Shown: positions 37,006 to 45,826, numbered from the stretch's first letter. The stretch is 64,000 bases of DNA from Bacteroidia bacterium (GCA_016218155.1 JACREQ010000069.1:31311-95310); one strand, 5' to 3'. The notes: generated by a model not told the origin, from the sequence alone. Translations and numbers: made by a program.

Positions 37006-38754
37006 CTAAAATATTTTCCCAATCGGATATATATTTTGTTGCTTATCTGCATATTTAGATCTCACATAAAACCAATTCAACATTTCGTATGAATTCTTTT
37101 TAAAGTCGGGATTTACTTTAAGTTCATTTTCAAAATCAGCTTTTAATTTAGCGTCATTTGCCAGCATTTCACGAGCAAGAGGTTCCAAAACATATGATTC
37201 ACCATATTCTTTTTGTTCAAATATTGTATTGAAATATCCAAATTTTAAAAGTGAAGCATCTGACTTCGGTTCTAAAATATGTGCAACTAATCTTGATTTT
37301 GATTGGTTTAGTGGAACCAAAATTGAACCAGTTGGTAATTGAATTTTTATTTTTATCGAATCGGCTTTAAAAGAATTTACTCTTTGCCTTCCTTCATATG
37401 GAGTATCAGAAAATTTAACGTCAGAAAAATAATATGTAGAGACTTCTATTGTAGTATCTGTTTTAGTAATATTGTAATTAATGTTATGAGTTTTTAATAT
37501 ATCTTCAACAAATGTATATTGTTTAGGAACCACATAATATTTAGGCAGGTTTGCAAATATTGTTGGTATAATGTTATTAAAGTAAGGTAATTTATAATTT
37601 TTTATAGTTTTACCAAATTTAAACCATGTACCACCTGTTAAATCACTTTTTTCCTGAGTATATTCCATTCCTTTAAACTCAATAATTGTACTATCGCTTG
37701 TATAATTGAACTCTAGCGGAAAAGGTTTGTTTCTGAATTTTTCAGATGCAGAATATGAATTAGCTTCTTTTCTGAATTTTTTTAGTTCATTTCCAGAATT
37801 ATTTAATATCTGTAAACTGTATTCAAACATTTTATATGTTGAAAGAACTCTTGTTTTATAATCCTTGAGCATGTGCGATTCAATCAAAAATCCAGGGCAA
37901 TTAACCATTGCAGTATAACCATTTGATAACATAGGAGGAGTAACCCAGCTTTCCAATCCACTTTCTATATTATGCCATTCTCTAAAACTAACATAATGAA
38001 ATATAGGATAATTTACTTTCTCCATTAGGTTGGTAATTGAAGGAAGAAAAATATTTTTTTGCCAATTGGTTAAATTAGAATCCATATTTCCATTAATCTC
38101 AATACCATATGTTATCGGGTAAATATAATCAGCACCGTCAGTAACATGACTGTCAATAAAAAAATCTGGATCTAATTTATTGAATAATTCAATCCATGCT
38201 TTCGTTTCAGATGCTTCAGCTTTTATATAATCACGATTTAAATTCAGATTATTGGCATTTGTTCGCCAGCCCATTTCCTTTGGTCCATTTTGATTTATTC
38301 TGTTGTATGCACTCCACCTCTCATGCCCATCAACGTTTAATATTGGAATAAAAACTACTGAAACATTATCAAGATATTTTGAAATATTTTTGTCTGAAAT
38401 AAAATCTCTGAAAAGTAGAAAGCCTGCATCCTTACCATCTGGTTCACCTGCATGAATACAAGCCTGTATTAGCAAAATAACTCTTCCTGTTTTTTTTAAT
38501 AAAGAGATATCTGAAATATGATCTTTATCGGCAATTAATACGGGTAATTCTCTGCCTTCAGGACTAACACCAAATGAGCTGTAATGTATAATTGGTGATA
38601 ATTTGGCTAATGCCTTGCAAAATGCTATTGTTGAATCGTAGCGTGGTGTCTCTAAATAATTTGATTTTTCGAAATAAGTAATCAGCTTATTATTTTGCGA
38701 AAACAATAATGATATCGAAAAAAGCAATATTAAAATTGTAATTAAAATTCTCAT
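37006..38754 (-). CDS. M14-family zinc carboxypeptidase, exported
   Basis: 582 aa. Signal peptide of about 20 residues (ends SLLFSQ). Peptidase M14 domain from about 25 to 330: zinc-ligand motif HAGEPDGKD (His and Glu), substrate-binding NLNRDY, third zinc ligand His in DSHVTDG, and catalytic Glu in FLIESHML. The C-terminal 250 residues have no domain I recognise, and no T9SS tail is visible, so it is probably periplasmic. Single gene with its own promoter. Confidence 0.9.
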   Translation of the reverse strand: MRILITILILLFSISLLFSQNNKLITYFEKSNYLETPRYDSTIAFCKALAKLSPIIHYSSFGVSPEGRELPVLIADKDHISDISLLKKTGRVILLIQACIHAGEPDGKDAGFLLFRDFISDKNISKYLDNVSVVFIPILNVDGHERWSAYNRINQNGPKEMGWRTNANNLNLNRDYIKAEASETKAWIELFNKLDPDFFIDSHVTDGADYIYPITYGIEINGNMDSNLTNWQKNIFLPSITNLMEKVNYPIFHYVSFREWHNIESGLESWVTPPMLSNGYTAMVNCPGFLIESHMLKDYKTRVLSTYKMFEYSLQILNNSGNELKKFRKEANSYSASEKFRNKPFPLEFNYTSDSTIIEFKGMEYTQEKSDLTGGTWFKFGKTIKNYKLPYFNNIIPTIFANLPKYYVVPKQYTFVEDILKTHNINYNITKTDTTIEVSTYYFSDVKFSDTPYEGRQRVNSFKADSIKIKIQLPTGSILVPLNQSKSRLVAHILEPKSDASLLKFGYFNTIFEQKEYGESYVLEPLAREMLANDAKLKADFENELKVNPDFKKNSYEMLNWFYVRSKYADKQQNIYPIGKIF

Positions 38755-38792
38755 ACATTAATTATTAGAAAAATGAGTTTACTTATTTTCAT

Positions 38793-38800
38793 CAAAAATA
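38793..38800 (-). promoter_or_regulatory. -7 promoter element of M14 peptidase gene
   Basis: CAAAAATA on the plus strand is TATTTTTG on the minus strand, an exact TAnnTTTG, 38 bases before the ATG. Confidence 0.6.
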
Positions 38801-38844
38801 GTTATAAAAGCTTAAAACAAGTATTGGTTTTGTTAAAACGAATG

Positions 38845-38852
38845 TAATTTTG
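38845..38852 (+). promoter_or_regulatory. -7 promoter element of OB-like gene
   Basis: TAATTTTG, exact TAnnTTTG, with TTG at 38824-38826 18 bases upstream as a -33 candidate. ATG at 38865. Confidence 0.65.
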
Positions 38853-38864
38853 TAAAAAAAAGAG

Positions 38865-39317
38865 ATGATAATAGAAGAAGGAAATGAATTCAATTTTTTG
38901 GTAGAGAAAATAATCGATCTATCAGATGAATCATATTTCATTTTATTGTCAGAATTTGATAAACAATATTTGCTTCCAACTAAATATTATGATGAATATA
39001 ATATTAAAGTAGGAAACGAAATCAGATGTAGAATAGATAGGATAAATTGTAGCGGAAGAGTATTTTTAGAACCTAAAAGTCCCATTTACTCAATAGGCGA
39101 CAAAGATATTTTTACATTGTTAGATGTAAAGCAAAAAGAAACTCGCAAAACAAAAGATAAGTATTTGGTAATTAAAGCTAAAAGCTCAAAAACAAATCGC
39201 GCGATTGTTGTTAATTATTCAAGATGTTTAGACTATTCGCTTAATGAAAACTACCTGTGTGAGGTTATTAAAATTAAAAAAGCAGAGATGCAGTTAAAAC
39301 TTATTTCGAAAGTCTAA
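38865..39317 (+). CDS. Hypothetical protein, OB-fold-like
   Basis: 150 aa, cytosolic, no signal peptide. Beta-rich, with two similar halves: the first has VGNEIRCRIDRINCSGRVFLEP, the second VIKAKSSKT and YLCEVIKIKKAEMQLKLI. This pattern of G-x-E-I-x-C/A-x-V...G-R-V-F-L-E-P resembles S1/OB-fold nucleic-acid-binding proteins, but the match is too loose for a family call. Own promoter; no clear partner gene. Confidence 0.55.
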   Translation: MIIEEGNEFNFLVEKIIDLSDESYFILLSEFDKQYLLPTKYYDEYNIKVGNEIRCRIDRINCSGRVFLEPKSPIYSIGDKDIFTLLDVKQKETRKTKDKYLVIKAKSSKTNRAIVVNYSRCLDYSLNENYLCEVIKIKKAEMQLKLISKV

Positions 39318-39400
39318 AATCCGAAATTCTGACTTAAGTTTCCTATAAAGAGATTGCGGCTCAATTTGCTGCGGCAAACACAATTTCGAAAGAAAATTAT

Positions 39401-39422
39401 TGTCAGGTCGAAAGACCTGACA
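39401..39422 (-). terminator. GAAA-loop hairpin after aminomutase operon
   Basis: TGTCAGGTC (39401-39409) and GACCTGACA (39414-39422) form a perfect 9-bp stem around GAAA, 9 bases past the GNAT stop codon on the minus strand. The T-rich stretch after it is interrupted, so it could be either a weak terminator or a dispersed repeat hairpin. Confidence 0.5.
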
Positions 39423-39430
39423 GCATAAAA

Positions 39431-39913
39431 CTATAATCTAAAAACGTACATGAATTTATCGTCACCAGGCTGATAAAAATCTTTAATTATTGCCTCAGCT
39501 TTGTAGCCAACTTTATCATAATACATTCTTGTGGGAAGATATTTTTCTGTACCTGATGTTTCGGCAATTACTAATTTTCCGCCTCTGGCTTTAATTGCTT
39601 CATGTGTTTTTTCTAATAATTGTTTGCCAACACCTTTTCCCCTGAAATCATTATGTGTTGCAATCCAGTATAAATCAAAACTACCAATCGTGCAAGCAAT
39701 AGGACCGTAACATGAATATGCTACAGTTTTTCCATCAACTTCAAGAAATAAGAAATAATACTCAGTTTGCTCCTGACCGTGTGTTAATGCTTCTTTGGCT
39801 AAATCAACAGCTACAGGAATTTCAAAATCATAAAAAAAACCGGTAGATTCAACAATATTCTGAATATCGGTCAAATCTGATTCTCTTAGCTCAGTGCGAA
39901 ATGTTATGTTCAT
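39431..39913 (-). CDS. GNAT-family N-acetyltransferase
   Basis: 160 aa from the ATG at 39913. The frame remains open upstream to 39961, but that extra stretch is the translation of a repeat element, while MNITFRTELRESDL is a natural GNAT start. Acetyl-CoA loop FRGKGVGKQLLE (R/Q-x-x-G-x-G/A type) and the fourth motif YYDKVGYKAEA are clear. Acts on a small-molecule or peptide amine, substrate unknown. It is the last gene of the operon with the aminomutase and two ATP-grasp enzymes, suggesting it acetylates their product. Confidence 0.85.
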   Translation of the reverse strand: MNITFRTELRESDLTDIQNIVESTGFFYDFEIPVAVDLAKEALTHGQEQTEYYFLFLEVDGKTVAYSCYGPIACTIGSFDLYWIATHNDFRGKGVGKQLLEKTHEAIKARGGKLVIAETSGTEKYLPTRMYYDKVGYKAEAIIKDFYQPGDDKFMYVFRL

Positions 39914-39929
39914 CTTATTTAGTTTTTTG

Positions 39930-39977
39930 CCATCCTGAGGGTTTCGAGTATTCTTCGACAAGCTCTCAACATGACAG
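39930..39977. repeat. Palindromic repeat inside the aminomutase operon
   Basis: CATCCTGAG (39931-39939) and CTCAACATGACA (39965-39976) are imperfect inverted ends around TTCGAGTATTCTTCGACAAG-like core. It resembles the TGTCAT...TGAG intergenic repeats of Bacteroidota. It sits between the second ATP-grasp gene and the GNAT gene and creates a false N-terminal extension of the latter. Confidence 0.65.
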
Positions 39978-39983
39978 TGTTTT

Positions 39984-40970
39984 TTAGTTTAAATGCCTTA
40001 CTGTATCTTCAATCATTCTTGTAATTGCATATGAAAAACTATATCCCTTTTTTTCGCATGCACTGTAAAATCCACTGCCAGGTGTTATACAAGGATTTGC
40101 ATTTACTTCAAGAACAAATGGGTTTCCTTCTTTATCAATTCTGAAATCAACTCTAACAAAGCCTGTCAATTGAAAAGTATTCCAGCAATCAATACAAATT
40201 TTCTTTAAAAGATTTACTAATTCTTTTTCTGCTTCTTCATCAATAAAACTACGAGATGTATTATCGTATTCGAAACTATTTTCTTCCCATTTAGCACGGA
40301 ATCCCATTATTTTTGGTTTACCTTCAGGATAATTATGGAAATTCATTTCTGGAACAGGAAGTACTTCCGGGCCTTTATCTCCGCCAAGAACAGAAATATT
40401 AAATTCTCGACCCTCAATATATTCTTCAATAAAAAAATGAAATGGGCTTAATGTTTTTATTTTTTCAAATTTATGAACATCTGCACCTTTAAAAACCAAA
40501 TCATCATCAAATCCTAACGAACCATCTTCAAGCTTTGGTTTTACAAGATAGGTTTTGTTTTTATCTAATTTATCTGTTTCATATAGCTCAAACCAATCAG
40601 CTGTTGGTATATTGTTACTTCGCATCCAATGCTTTGCTAGAGGTTTATTTGTAGTAATAAATAAGCCTTCAGTATTTACACCTGTATAAGGAATTTTTAG
40701 ATTATTATATAGAGCAGGAGCGAAGTATAACAATTCGCCATGATTATTTATACTTTCAACAAGATTAAAAATCAAATCCGGTTTTTCTTCGAGTAAAGAT
40801 TTTTTTAACTGAGACAAATCAAGATTTACAGTTATTTTACAGGTATTGTATCCTAATTCGTGCAGACTGTTTTCAGCCAGTTCAACCTGATCTAGAATAT
40901 CGAGTTCATCGGGTCCTGCATTTTGTTGAACCTCGTTATAAACTATCGCAACTTTTTCAAATTTTCTCAT
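39984..40970 (-). CDS. ATP-grasp ligase, D-Ala-D-Ala ligase-like (second)
   Basis: 328 aa. D-alanine-D-alanine-ligase-type ATP-grasp enzyme: N-terminal domain (about 1-105) with PDLIFNLVES, central YLVKPKLEDGSLGFDD and FIEEYIEGREF for ATP, and C-terminal FVRVDFRID and FVLEVNANPCITPGSG carrying the Mg-binding Glu/Asn. Such enzymes join an amino acid carboxylate, via an acyl phosphate, to an amine. It overlaps the first ATP-grasp gene by four bases (ATGA) and differs from it throughout, so it is not a recent duplicate. A cell-wall ddl role is less likely than a biosynthetic one, given the aminomutase partner. Confidence 0.85.
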   Translation of the reverse strand: MRKFEKVAIVYNEVQQNAGPDELDILDQVELAENSLHELGYNTCKITVNLDLSQLKKSLLEEKPDLIFNLVESINNHGELLYFAPALYNNLKIPYTGVNTEGLFITTNKPLAKHWMRSNNIPTADWFELYETDKLDKNKTYLVKPKLEDGSLGFDDDLVFKGADVHKFEKIKTLSPFHFFIEEYIEGREFNISVLGGDKGPEVLPVPEMNFHNYPEGKPKIMGFRAKWEENSFEYDNTSRSFIDEEAEKELVNLLKKICIDCWNTFQLTGFVRVDFRIDKEGNPFVLEVNANPCITPGSGFYSACEKKGYSFSYAITRMIEDTVRHLN

Positions 40971-41944
40971 TTTTTTATTCTTTGAATAGCTGAATCCATT
41001 ATCATTTCAATTAATTTTTGGTAGCTGATTCCGGCAAAACGACATAAAATCGGCAAATCGGAGTGTACAGGATTTAAACCAGCCAAAGGATTAACTTCAA
41101 TAAAATTTAAAACTCCTGTATCATCCATTCTTAAGTCAACACGGCCACCATCGCGACAGCCAAGAACCTGCCAGCAATTCTCTGTTAATTCGTAACAAAG
41201 TTTAGTAATTTCTTCTTCAGGAACAGAATAATCAATTACTTCGTGATAATTTTCTTTATTTTCTAAGCTATATATTTTTGTTTTTTCTGTTTTCTTGAAA
41301 ACTACTTCCATTATACCAACCGCTCTGGTTTCTTTTCCTGTACCAACAACACCAACAGTAAATTCTCTTCCAGGCAAAAATCTTTCAACCAATACAGGCT
41401 GATTAAATTTTTTAAGAAGCATTTTGCATACTTCTTTTAATTCTTCTTTTGAAGTTATTTTTGATAATCCTGAAATGCCTTTTCCTGTTCCTTCGGCTAC
41501 AGGTTTAGCAAAAAGAGGAAATTTTAATTTAATATCATCTACATCGTTTATTGTTTCAACAATTGCAAAATCGGGTGTAGCTAAACCGGCATCTCTTATA
41601 ACACGCTTAGTTAGACCTTTATGTAATGAAAGTGAAAGAACAAGACCATCAGAAAAAACATAAGGAATATTGTATGCATCAAGAAGGCAAGGAACCTGTG
41701 CTTCACGTGCCAGTCCATACATTCCTTCAGAAATATTAAAAACAATATCCCATTTTTTTCCTTCAACAAGAAGTTTTGCGAGATTACGAATATGACCTAT
41801 TCTTTCAGTTTCAAATCCTGCTTTAATCAAAGCATTTTCGATACCTTCAATTGTTTCTTCTTTGTCAAATTCGGCAGTTTCTTCTTCGGTAAAACCTTCT
41901 TTAAGATATTCGTCACGAAGGTCGTAAGTTATCCCGACAAGCAT
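40967..41944 (-). CDS. ATP-grasp ligase, D-Ala-D-Ala ligase-like (first)
   Basis: 325 aa. Same superfamily as the following gene: WDIVFNISEG and REAQVPCLLDAYNIPY in the N-terminal domain, LFAKPVAEGTGKGIS as the ATP-binding loop, LVERFLPGREFTVGV, and FIEVNPLAGLNP with the Mg-binding Glu and Asn. Lies 12 bases after the aminomutase and overlaps the next ATP-grasp gene. Two ligases in one operon suggest two successive amide bonds or a two-substrate relay; substrates are unknown. Confidence 0.85.
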   Translation of the reverse strand: MLVGITYDLRDEYLKEGFTEEETAEFDKEETIEGIENALIKAGFETERIGHIRNLAKLLVEGKKWDIVFNISEGMYGLAREAQVPCLLDAYNIPYVFSDGLVLSLSLHKGLTKRVIRDAGLATPDFAIVETINDVDDIKLKFPLFAKPVAEGTGKGISGLSKITSKEELKEVCKMLLKKFNQPVLVERFLPGREFTVGVVGTGKETRAVGIMEVVFKKTEKTKIYSLENKENYHEVIDYSVPEEEITKLCYELTENCWQVLGCRDGGRVDLRMDDTGVLNFIEVNPLAGLNPVHSDLPILCRFAGISYQKLIEMIMDSAIQRIKK

Positions 41945-41956
41945 ATATTAAATTTA

Positions 41957-43216
41957 TTATTCTGAAATGTAATCAGGATAAAGATATGTTTTTCCTTCGT
42001 AATTCTTAAGTTTTAAACCTTTTTTATTATGCGAAGTAACATAATCTGGTAGTAAAGGAATTTTTCCACCACCACCCGGAGCATCTACAACATATGTTGG
42101 AATTGCATATCCGGAGGTAAATCCGCGCAATCCTTTAATTATTTCCAAACCACTTTTTACTGTTGTTCTGAAATGTCCTGACCCAAGAATAGGATCGCAC
42201 TGATATAAATAATAAGGTCTGACACGGAATTTTAATAAACCGTGCATTAGTTTTTTCATTGTTGTAACATTATCATTTATATCTTTAAGTAAAACTGTCT
42301 GGCTTCCTAATGGAATTCCGGCATTAGCAAGAAGCTTTGTTGCCTGCTCTACTTCAGGAGTTAATTCAGATGGATGAGTAAAATGAATACTCACAAATAA
42401 CGGGTGATATTTTTTTAGCATGTCAACAAATTCCTGAGTAATTCTTTGAGGAAGCACAGCAGGGACTTTTGTTCCGATGCGGATAATTTCAATATGCTGT
42501 ATTGAACGTAATCTTTGTAAGATATATTCTAGTCTGTCCTGCGGTAATGTAAAGGGATCTCCACCAGAAAGCAAAACATCACGTACCTCAGGATGATTTT
42601 CCAGATATTCAAAAGCTGGCTCAAAATCATTTAAACTAAAATGTGATTTTTCTTTTTTAGCAACCATATGCGATCGTGTACAATACCTGCAATATGTGCT
42701 GCAAAAGCCTGTTACGAGAAAAAGTGCTCTGTCGGGATAACGATGAACAAGATTTGGAACGGGACTATTGTTATTTTCATGAAGCGGATCTGATGATTCG
42801 CCTGGAAAAATTTTATATTCATTTGCAGAAGGAACTACACTCTTATAGAGTGGATCGTTTGCATCCGAAAAATCTATGAGGCTTGCGTAATATGGAGTTA
42901 TTCTTAATGGAAGAGAATCTTTATTAATAGATTCGTGTGTTTCGGGGAGTTTTATTTTAAAGAATTTTTCTAACTGACTAAAATATCTGAAACTATTTCT
43001 AATTTGCCAGTGCCAGTCATTCCATTCATCATCGGTTACACCAGGTAAGTACTCTTTTCTGAAAAAAGATGTAGTTTTAGTTTCAGTTGTATGTAAAAGA
43101 GAATCAATTACTTTATGACGATTAATGTGGTATTTTGCAACCAGACTCGGAGGTTCTTCTTCCTTGTTCACCTCTGTCTCATTTATTAGTGATTCGCTTA
43201 ATGAATTGCTTTCCAT
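41957..43216 (-). CDS. Lysine 2,3-aminomutase-type radical SAM enzyme
   Basis: 419 aa, KamA family: moves the alpha-amino group of an amino acid to the beta carbon using a 4Fe-4S cluster, SAM and PLP. Cluster motif C172-x3-C176-x2-C179 in CSTYCRYCTRS, SAM-binding SGGDPF, PLP-lysine K385 in PGGGGKIP. The two Asp residues that hold the lysine side-chain amine in lysine 2,3-aminomutase are both present, in YQCD (D341) and YVVDAP (D378); glutamate 2,3-aminomutases have other residues there. So the predicted reaction is L-lysine to beta-lysine. The kamDE and downstream lysine-fermentation genes are absent here. First gene of a four-gene operon. Confidence 0.9.
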   Translation of the reverse strand: MESNSLSESLINETEVNKEEEPPSLVAKYHINRHKVIDSLLHTTETKTTSFFRKEYLPGVTDDEWNDWHWQIRNSFRYFSQLEKFFKIKLPETHESINKDSLPLRITPYYASLIDFSDANDPLYKSVVPSANEYKIFPGESSDPLHENNNSPVPNLVHRYPDRALFLVTGFCSTYCRYCTRSHMVAKKEKSHFSLNDFEPAFEYLENHPEVRDVLLSGGDPFTLPQDRLEYILQRLRSIQHIEIIRIGTKVPAVLPQRITQEFVDMLKKYHPLFVSIHFTHPSELTPEVEQATKLLANAGIPLGSQTVLLKDINDNVTTMKKLMHGLLKFRVRPYYLYQCDPILGSGHFRTTVKSGLEIIKGLRGFTSGYAIPTYVVDAPGGGGKIPLLPDYVTSHNKKGLKLKNYEGKTYLYPDYISE

Positions 43217-43552
43217 AGTTTTAATAAATCTTCAATTGAATTATTTTTCGTAAATATTCGATACAATTTTACATCAAAAATGATAAGTAAGTGACTTTCA
43301 AAAAGAATTAATTTTAATATTTTTCAACTAACATTATATCACAACAAATATTCATAACACATAATAGTTCAGATACTATTACAATTTGAAAGTCGAGTTT
43401 ATTAACATTTACGATTTTAGTTTATTCAAAAATAAGAATTCAAAAAACGTCAATTGGTTTTCAGAAAAAAAAACATTGAAAATTTAAAAATAAAATTTGA
43501 TTTTATTTATCTTCATTTTTTTCGTATTTTTGATGTTGAATGAGGAAATACT
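43217..43552. other. Divergent intergenic region, 336 bp
   Basis: No gene seen. It holds the promoter of the TPR gene (43525) and an unlocated promoter for the aminomutase operon (the best weak match is CAATTTTA near 43264, minus strand). GACTTTCAAA (43293-43302) and its exact inverse TTTGAAAGTC (43385-43394) are 82 bases apart. Confidence 0.4.
43525..43532 (+). promoter_or_regulatory. -7 promoter element of TPR gene
   Basis: TATTTTTG, exact TAnnTTTG, 20 bases before the ATG at 43553. A GAGGAAA sequence just before the start may help ribosome binding. Confidence 0.65.
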
Positions 43553-44977
43553 ATGTTTGAAGACAACGATCGTTATTTTGAGGAAAAAAATCGTGAGGAG
43601 ATTGTTCATCGCTACGAAGATTTGTTGCGAAAGAAGAAACCTTTCTTTTTTGATATAGATGACTTTGAGTCTATTATTGATTTTTATGTTGAACAAAATA
43701 AATTTTCAAGTGCATTTGAAGCTACAAATATTGCATCTGGACTTTTTCCATCTTCTCCTGAAATAAAGCTAAAAAAAGCACAATTATTATTAGATAAAGG
43801 TAAACCGGTTGAAGCTCTTTCAGAATTAAAAACTGCGTTAATTCATGATCCTGAAAATTTTGAAATATTTTTATTGTTAGGTATTACTTATTTAAATCTT
43901 AACAATACCAAAGAAGCTATAAGGAAATTTGAAGAATGTATTAATATTATTCCTGAAGACTTAAAAAAAGATGAAATATTATTTTCAATAGGATTTCATT
44001 TAGGGCATACAAACAGATTTGCTTTAGCAATAAAATATCTGAATAAATCCATTGAAATTAATGCTGATAATATTGAATTATTAGCTGAAATGGCATTTTG
44101 TTATGATGGTATTTCAAATTATAATAAAAGTATAGAATACTATTTAAAATGTATTGATATAAATCCATTTTTAGAATTTAATTGGTATAATTTAGGTCTT
44201 ATTTATATAAAGGCTAACAATATAGAAAAAGCAGTAGAAGCTTTTGATTATGCTCTTGCAATTGATCCAGAATATTTAAGTGCATATCTGGCTAAGGCAA
44301 ACTTATTTTTGTCACTTGAAAAATATTCTGAAGCAGTTGAAATATATAAAGAGTATTTAAATTATGATACTGACTATGCAGATGTTTACTATTATATAGG
44401 AGAGTGTTTCGAAAAAATGGATAAACTAGATGCTGCAATTAAATACTATGATATAACTATAGAAAAAAACAAAAATCATGCTGACGCATGGCTTGGTTTA
44501 GGTGTTATAAAAATGTATCTGGAAGATTATGCAGGAAGTTTAGTTTGCTTAAATAATTCTGTATTGATTGACGCAGAAAATCCCGAAGCTCAATACTCAT
44601 TAGCTGAGTTATATTTAAAAACAGGTATGTATAATGAAGCATTACCTCATGTTGAAATAGCAATTAAAGTTGCACCAGAGGAGGTAGATTATATTTTATT
44701 ACAATCAGAATTATATCAGGCCCTTGGAGAATATCAGAAATCTATTGATGTGCTTGAGGATGGCTATTTTTCAATAGAAGAGAAAGCACCAATTTTATAT
44801 CGTTTAGCAGGACTTTACATTTCAAAAGATAAAAATCAGAAAGCTGCAGATTACCTGAAACAGGCCATAGAAGCAGATTCTGCATTAATTTATGATTTTT
44901 TAAAAATATTTCCTGATGCAAAAGATTTTGCAGGTTTCAAAGGCTTATTAAATTTGCCGAATAAAAAATTAAAATAA
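43553..44977 (+). CDS. TPR-repeat protein
   Basis: 474 aa, cytosolic, no signal peptide. After an acidic N-terminal stretch (about 1-45) it is almost wholly made of tetratricopeptide repeats, about eleven to twelve units of 34 residues with the W/Y-L/G-Y-A/F-P pattern (for example AWLGLGVIKMYLEDYAGSLVCLNN, split by spacers). A protein-protein scaffold. Its stop codon TAA shares a base with the ATG of the ComA-like gene (TAATG), so the two are translationally coupled. Confidence 0.9.
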   Translation: MFEDNDRYFEEKNREEIVHRYEDLLRKKKPFFFDIDDFESIIDFYVEQNKFSSAFEATNIASGLFPSSPEIKLKKAQLLLDKGKPVEALSELKTALIHDPENFEIFLLLGITYLNLNNTKEAIRKFEECINIIPEDLKKDEILFSIGFHLGHTNRFALAIKYLNKSIEINADNIELLAEMAFCYDGISNYNKSIEYYLKCIDINPFLEFNWYNLGLIYIKANNIEKAVEAFDYALAIDPEYLSAYLAKANLFLSLEKYSEAVEIYKEYLNYDTDYADVYYYIGECFEKMDKLDAAIKYYDITIEKNKNHADAWLGLGVIKMYLEDYAGSLVCLNNSVLIDAENPEAQYSLAELYLKTGMYNEALPHVEIAIKVAPEEVDYILLQSELYQALGEYQKSIDVLEDGYFSIEEKAPILYRLAGLYISKDKNQKAADYLKQAIEADSALIYDFLKIFPDAKDFAGFKGLLNLPNKKLK

Positions 44978-45756
44978 TGAACTACAAATTACCATATATA
45001 CCAGAACGTGATGAAAAACCAAGAAAGAAAGGTTTAACAATGGTTATGGACAAAGGTTTAAGCATACAGGAAGCTGAAAACCTTTGCGATTCTTCTGGTC
45101 ATTTAATTGATTATTTAAAACTTGGTTTTGGAACTTCACTTGTTTCAAAAAATGTTAAAGAAAAAATAAAATTATTTCAGCAAAATAACATCAGACCATA
45201 TTTTGGGGGAACCCTTTTTGAAGCTTTTGTAGTAAGAAACATGTATGATGATTTCAGAAAATATGTATCAAGTCATAATGTAGATATGGTCGAGGTTTCT
45301 GATGGTTCTATGCATATGGAGCACGATGTTAAATGTGAATTCATAAGAAAACTTTCACAAGAATTTACTGTAATCTCTGAAGTGGGAACAAAAGATGCAG
45401 GAATCATTATAGCTCCGAATAAATGGATAAAAATGATGAAAAATGAGCTTGCTGCAGGATCTGTAAATGTAATTGCTGAAGCACGCGAAAGTGGTAATGT
45501 TGGCATTTTTAAATCTAACGGAAATGCCCATGTTGTTTTGATTAACAAAATACTTGAGAATGTTCCTGAAAATTCAATATTATGGGAAGCACCAAATAAA
45601 GCACAGCAGGTTTGGTTTGTAAAATTATTAGGTGCAGGGGTAAATCTCGGAAATATTGCGCCTAATGAGGTTGTTTCTCTCGAAACTATTCGTCTTGGTT
45701 TACGTGGCGATACTTTTCTACACTATTTGCCTGACGAATTAAAAGAAGATGAATAA
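44977..45756 (+). CDS. Phosphosulfolactate synthase-like protein (ComA family)
   Basis: 259 aa. ComA-type TIM-barrel enzyme; family members add sulfite to phosphoenolpyruvate to give phosphosulfolactate (EC 4.4.1.19). Visible family motifs: GLTMVMDKGLS, DYLKLGFGTS, RPYFGGTLFE, EVSDGSMHM, EVGTKDAG, EARESGNVGI, LGLRGDTF. In methanogens this begins coenzyme M synthesis. Bacteroidota do not make coenzyme M, so a role in sulfonate or sulfonolipid precursors is more likely, but that is inference. Coupled to the TPR gene and ended by a strong terminator. Confidence 0.9.
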   Translation: MNYKLPYIPERDEKPRKKGLTMVMDKGLSIQEAENLCDSSGHLIDYLKLGFGTSLVSKNVKEKIKLFQQNNIRPYFGGTLFEAFVVRNMYDDFRKYVSSHNVDMVEVSDGSMHMEHDVKCEFIRKLSQEFTVISEVGTKDAGIIIAPNKWIKMMKNELAAGSVNVIAEARESGNVGIFKSNGNAHVVLINKILENVPENSILWEAPNKAQQVWFVKLLGAGVNLGNIAPNEVVSLETIRLGLRGDTFLHYLPDELKEDE

Positions 45757-45783
45757 AAGTAATTTACTTCTTTAAGAATAACA

Positions 45784-45826
45784 AAAGCGGGTATCTGAAT
45801 TATTTTCAAATACCCGCTTTGGTTTT
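45784..45826. terminator. Bidirectional terminator between comA-like gene and malic enzyme
   Basis: AAAGCGGGTAT (45784-45794) and its exact inverse (45810-45820) surround a 15-base loop; T-rich flanks on both sides. It lies between two convergent genes. Confidence 0.85.

Noticed and set aside
37006..38754. T9SS tail on the M14 peptidase
   Set aside because: The C-terminus lacks the YPNP-like motif and the closing basic strand.
39431..43216. Lysine fermentation operon
   Set aside because: No kamDE, kdd, kce or kal genes accompany the aminomutase.
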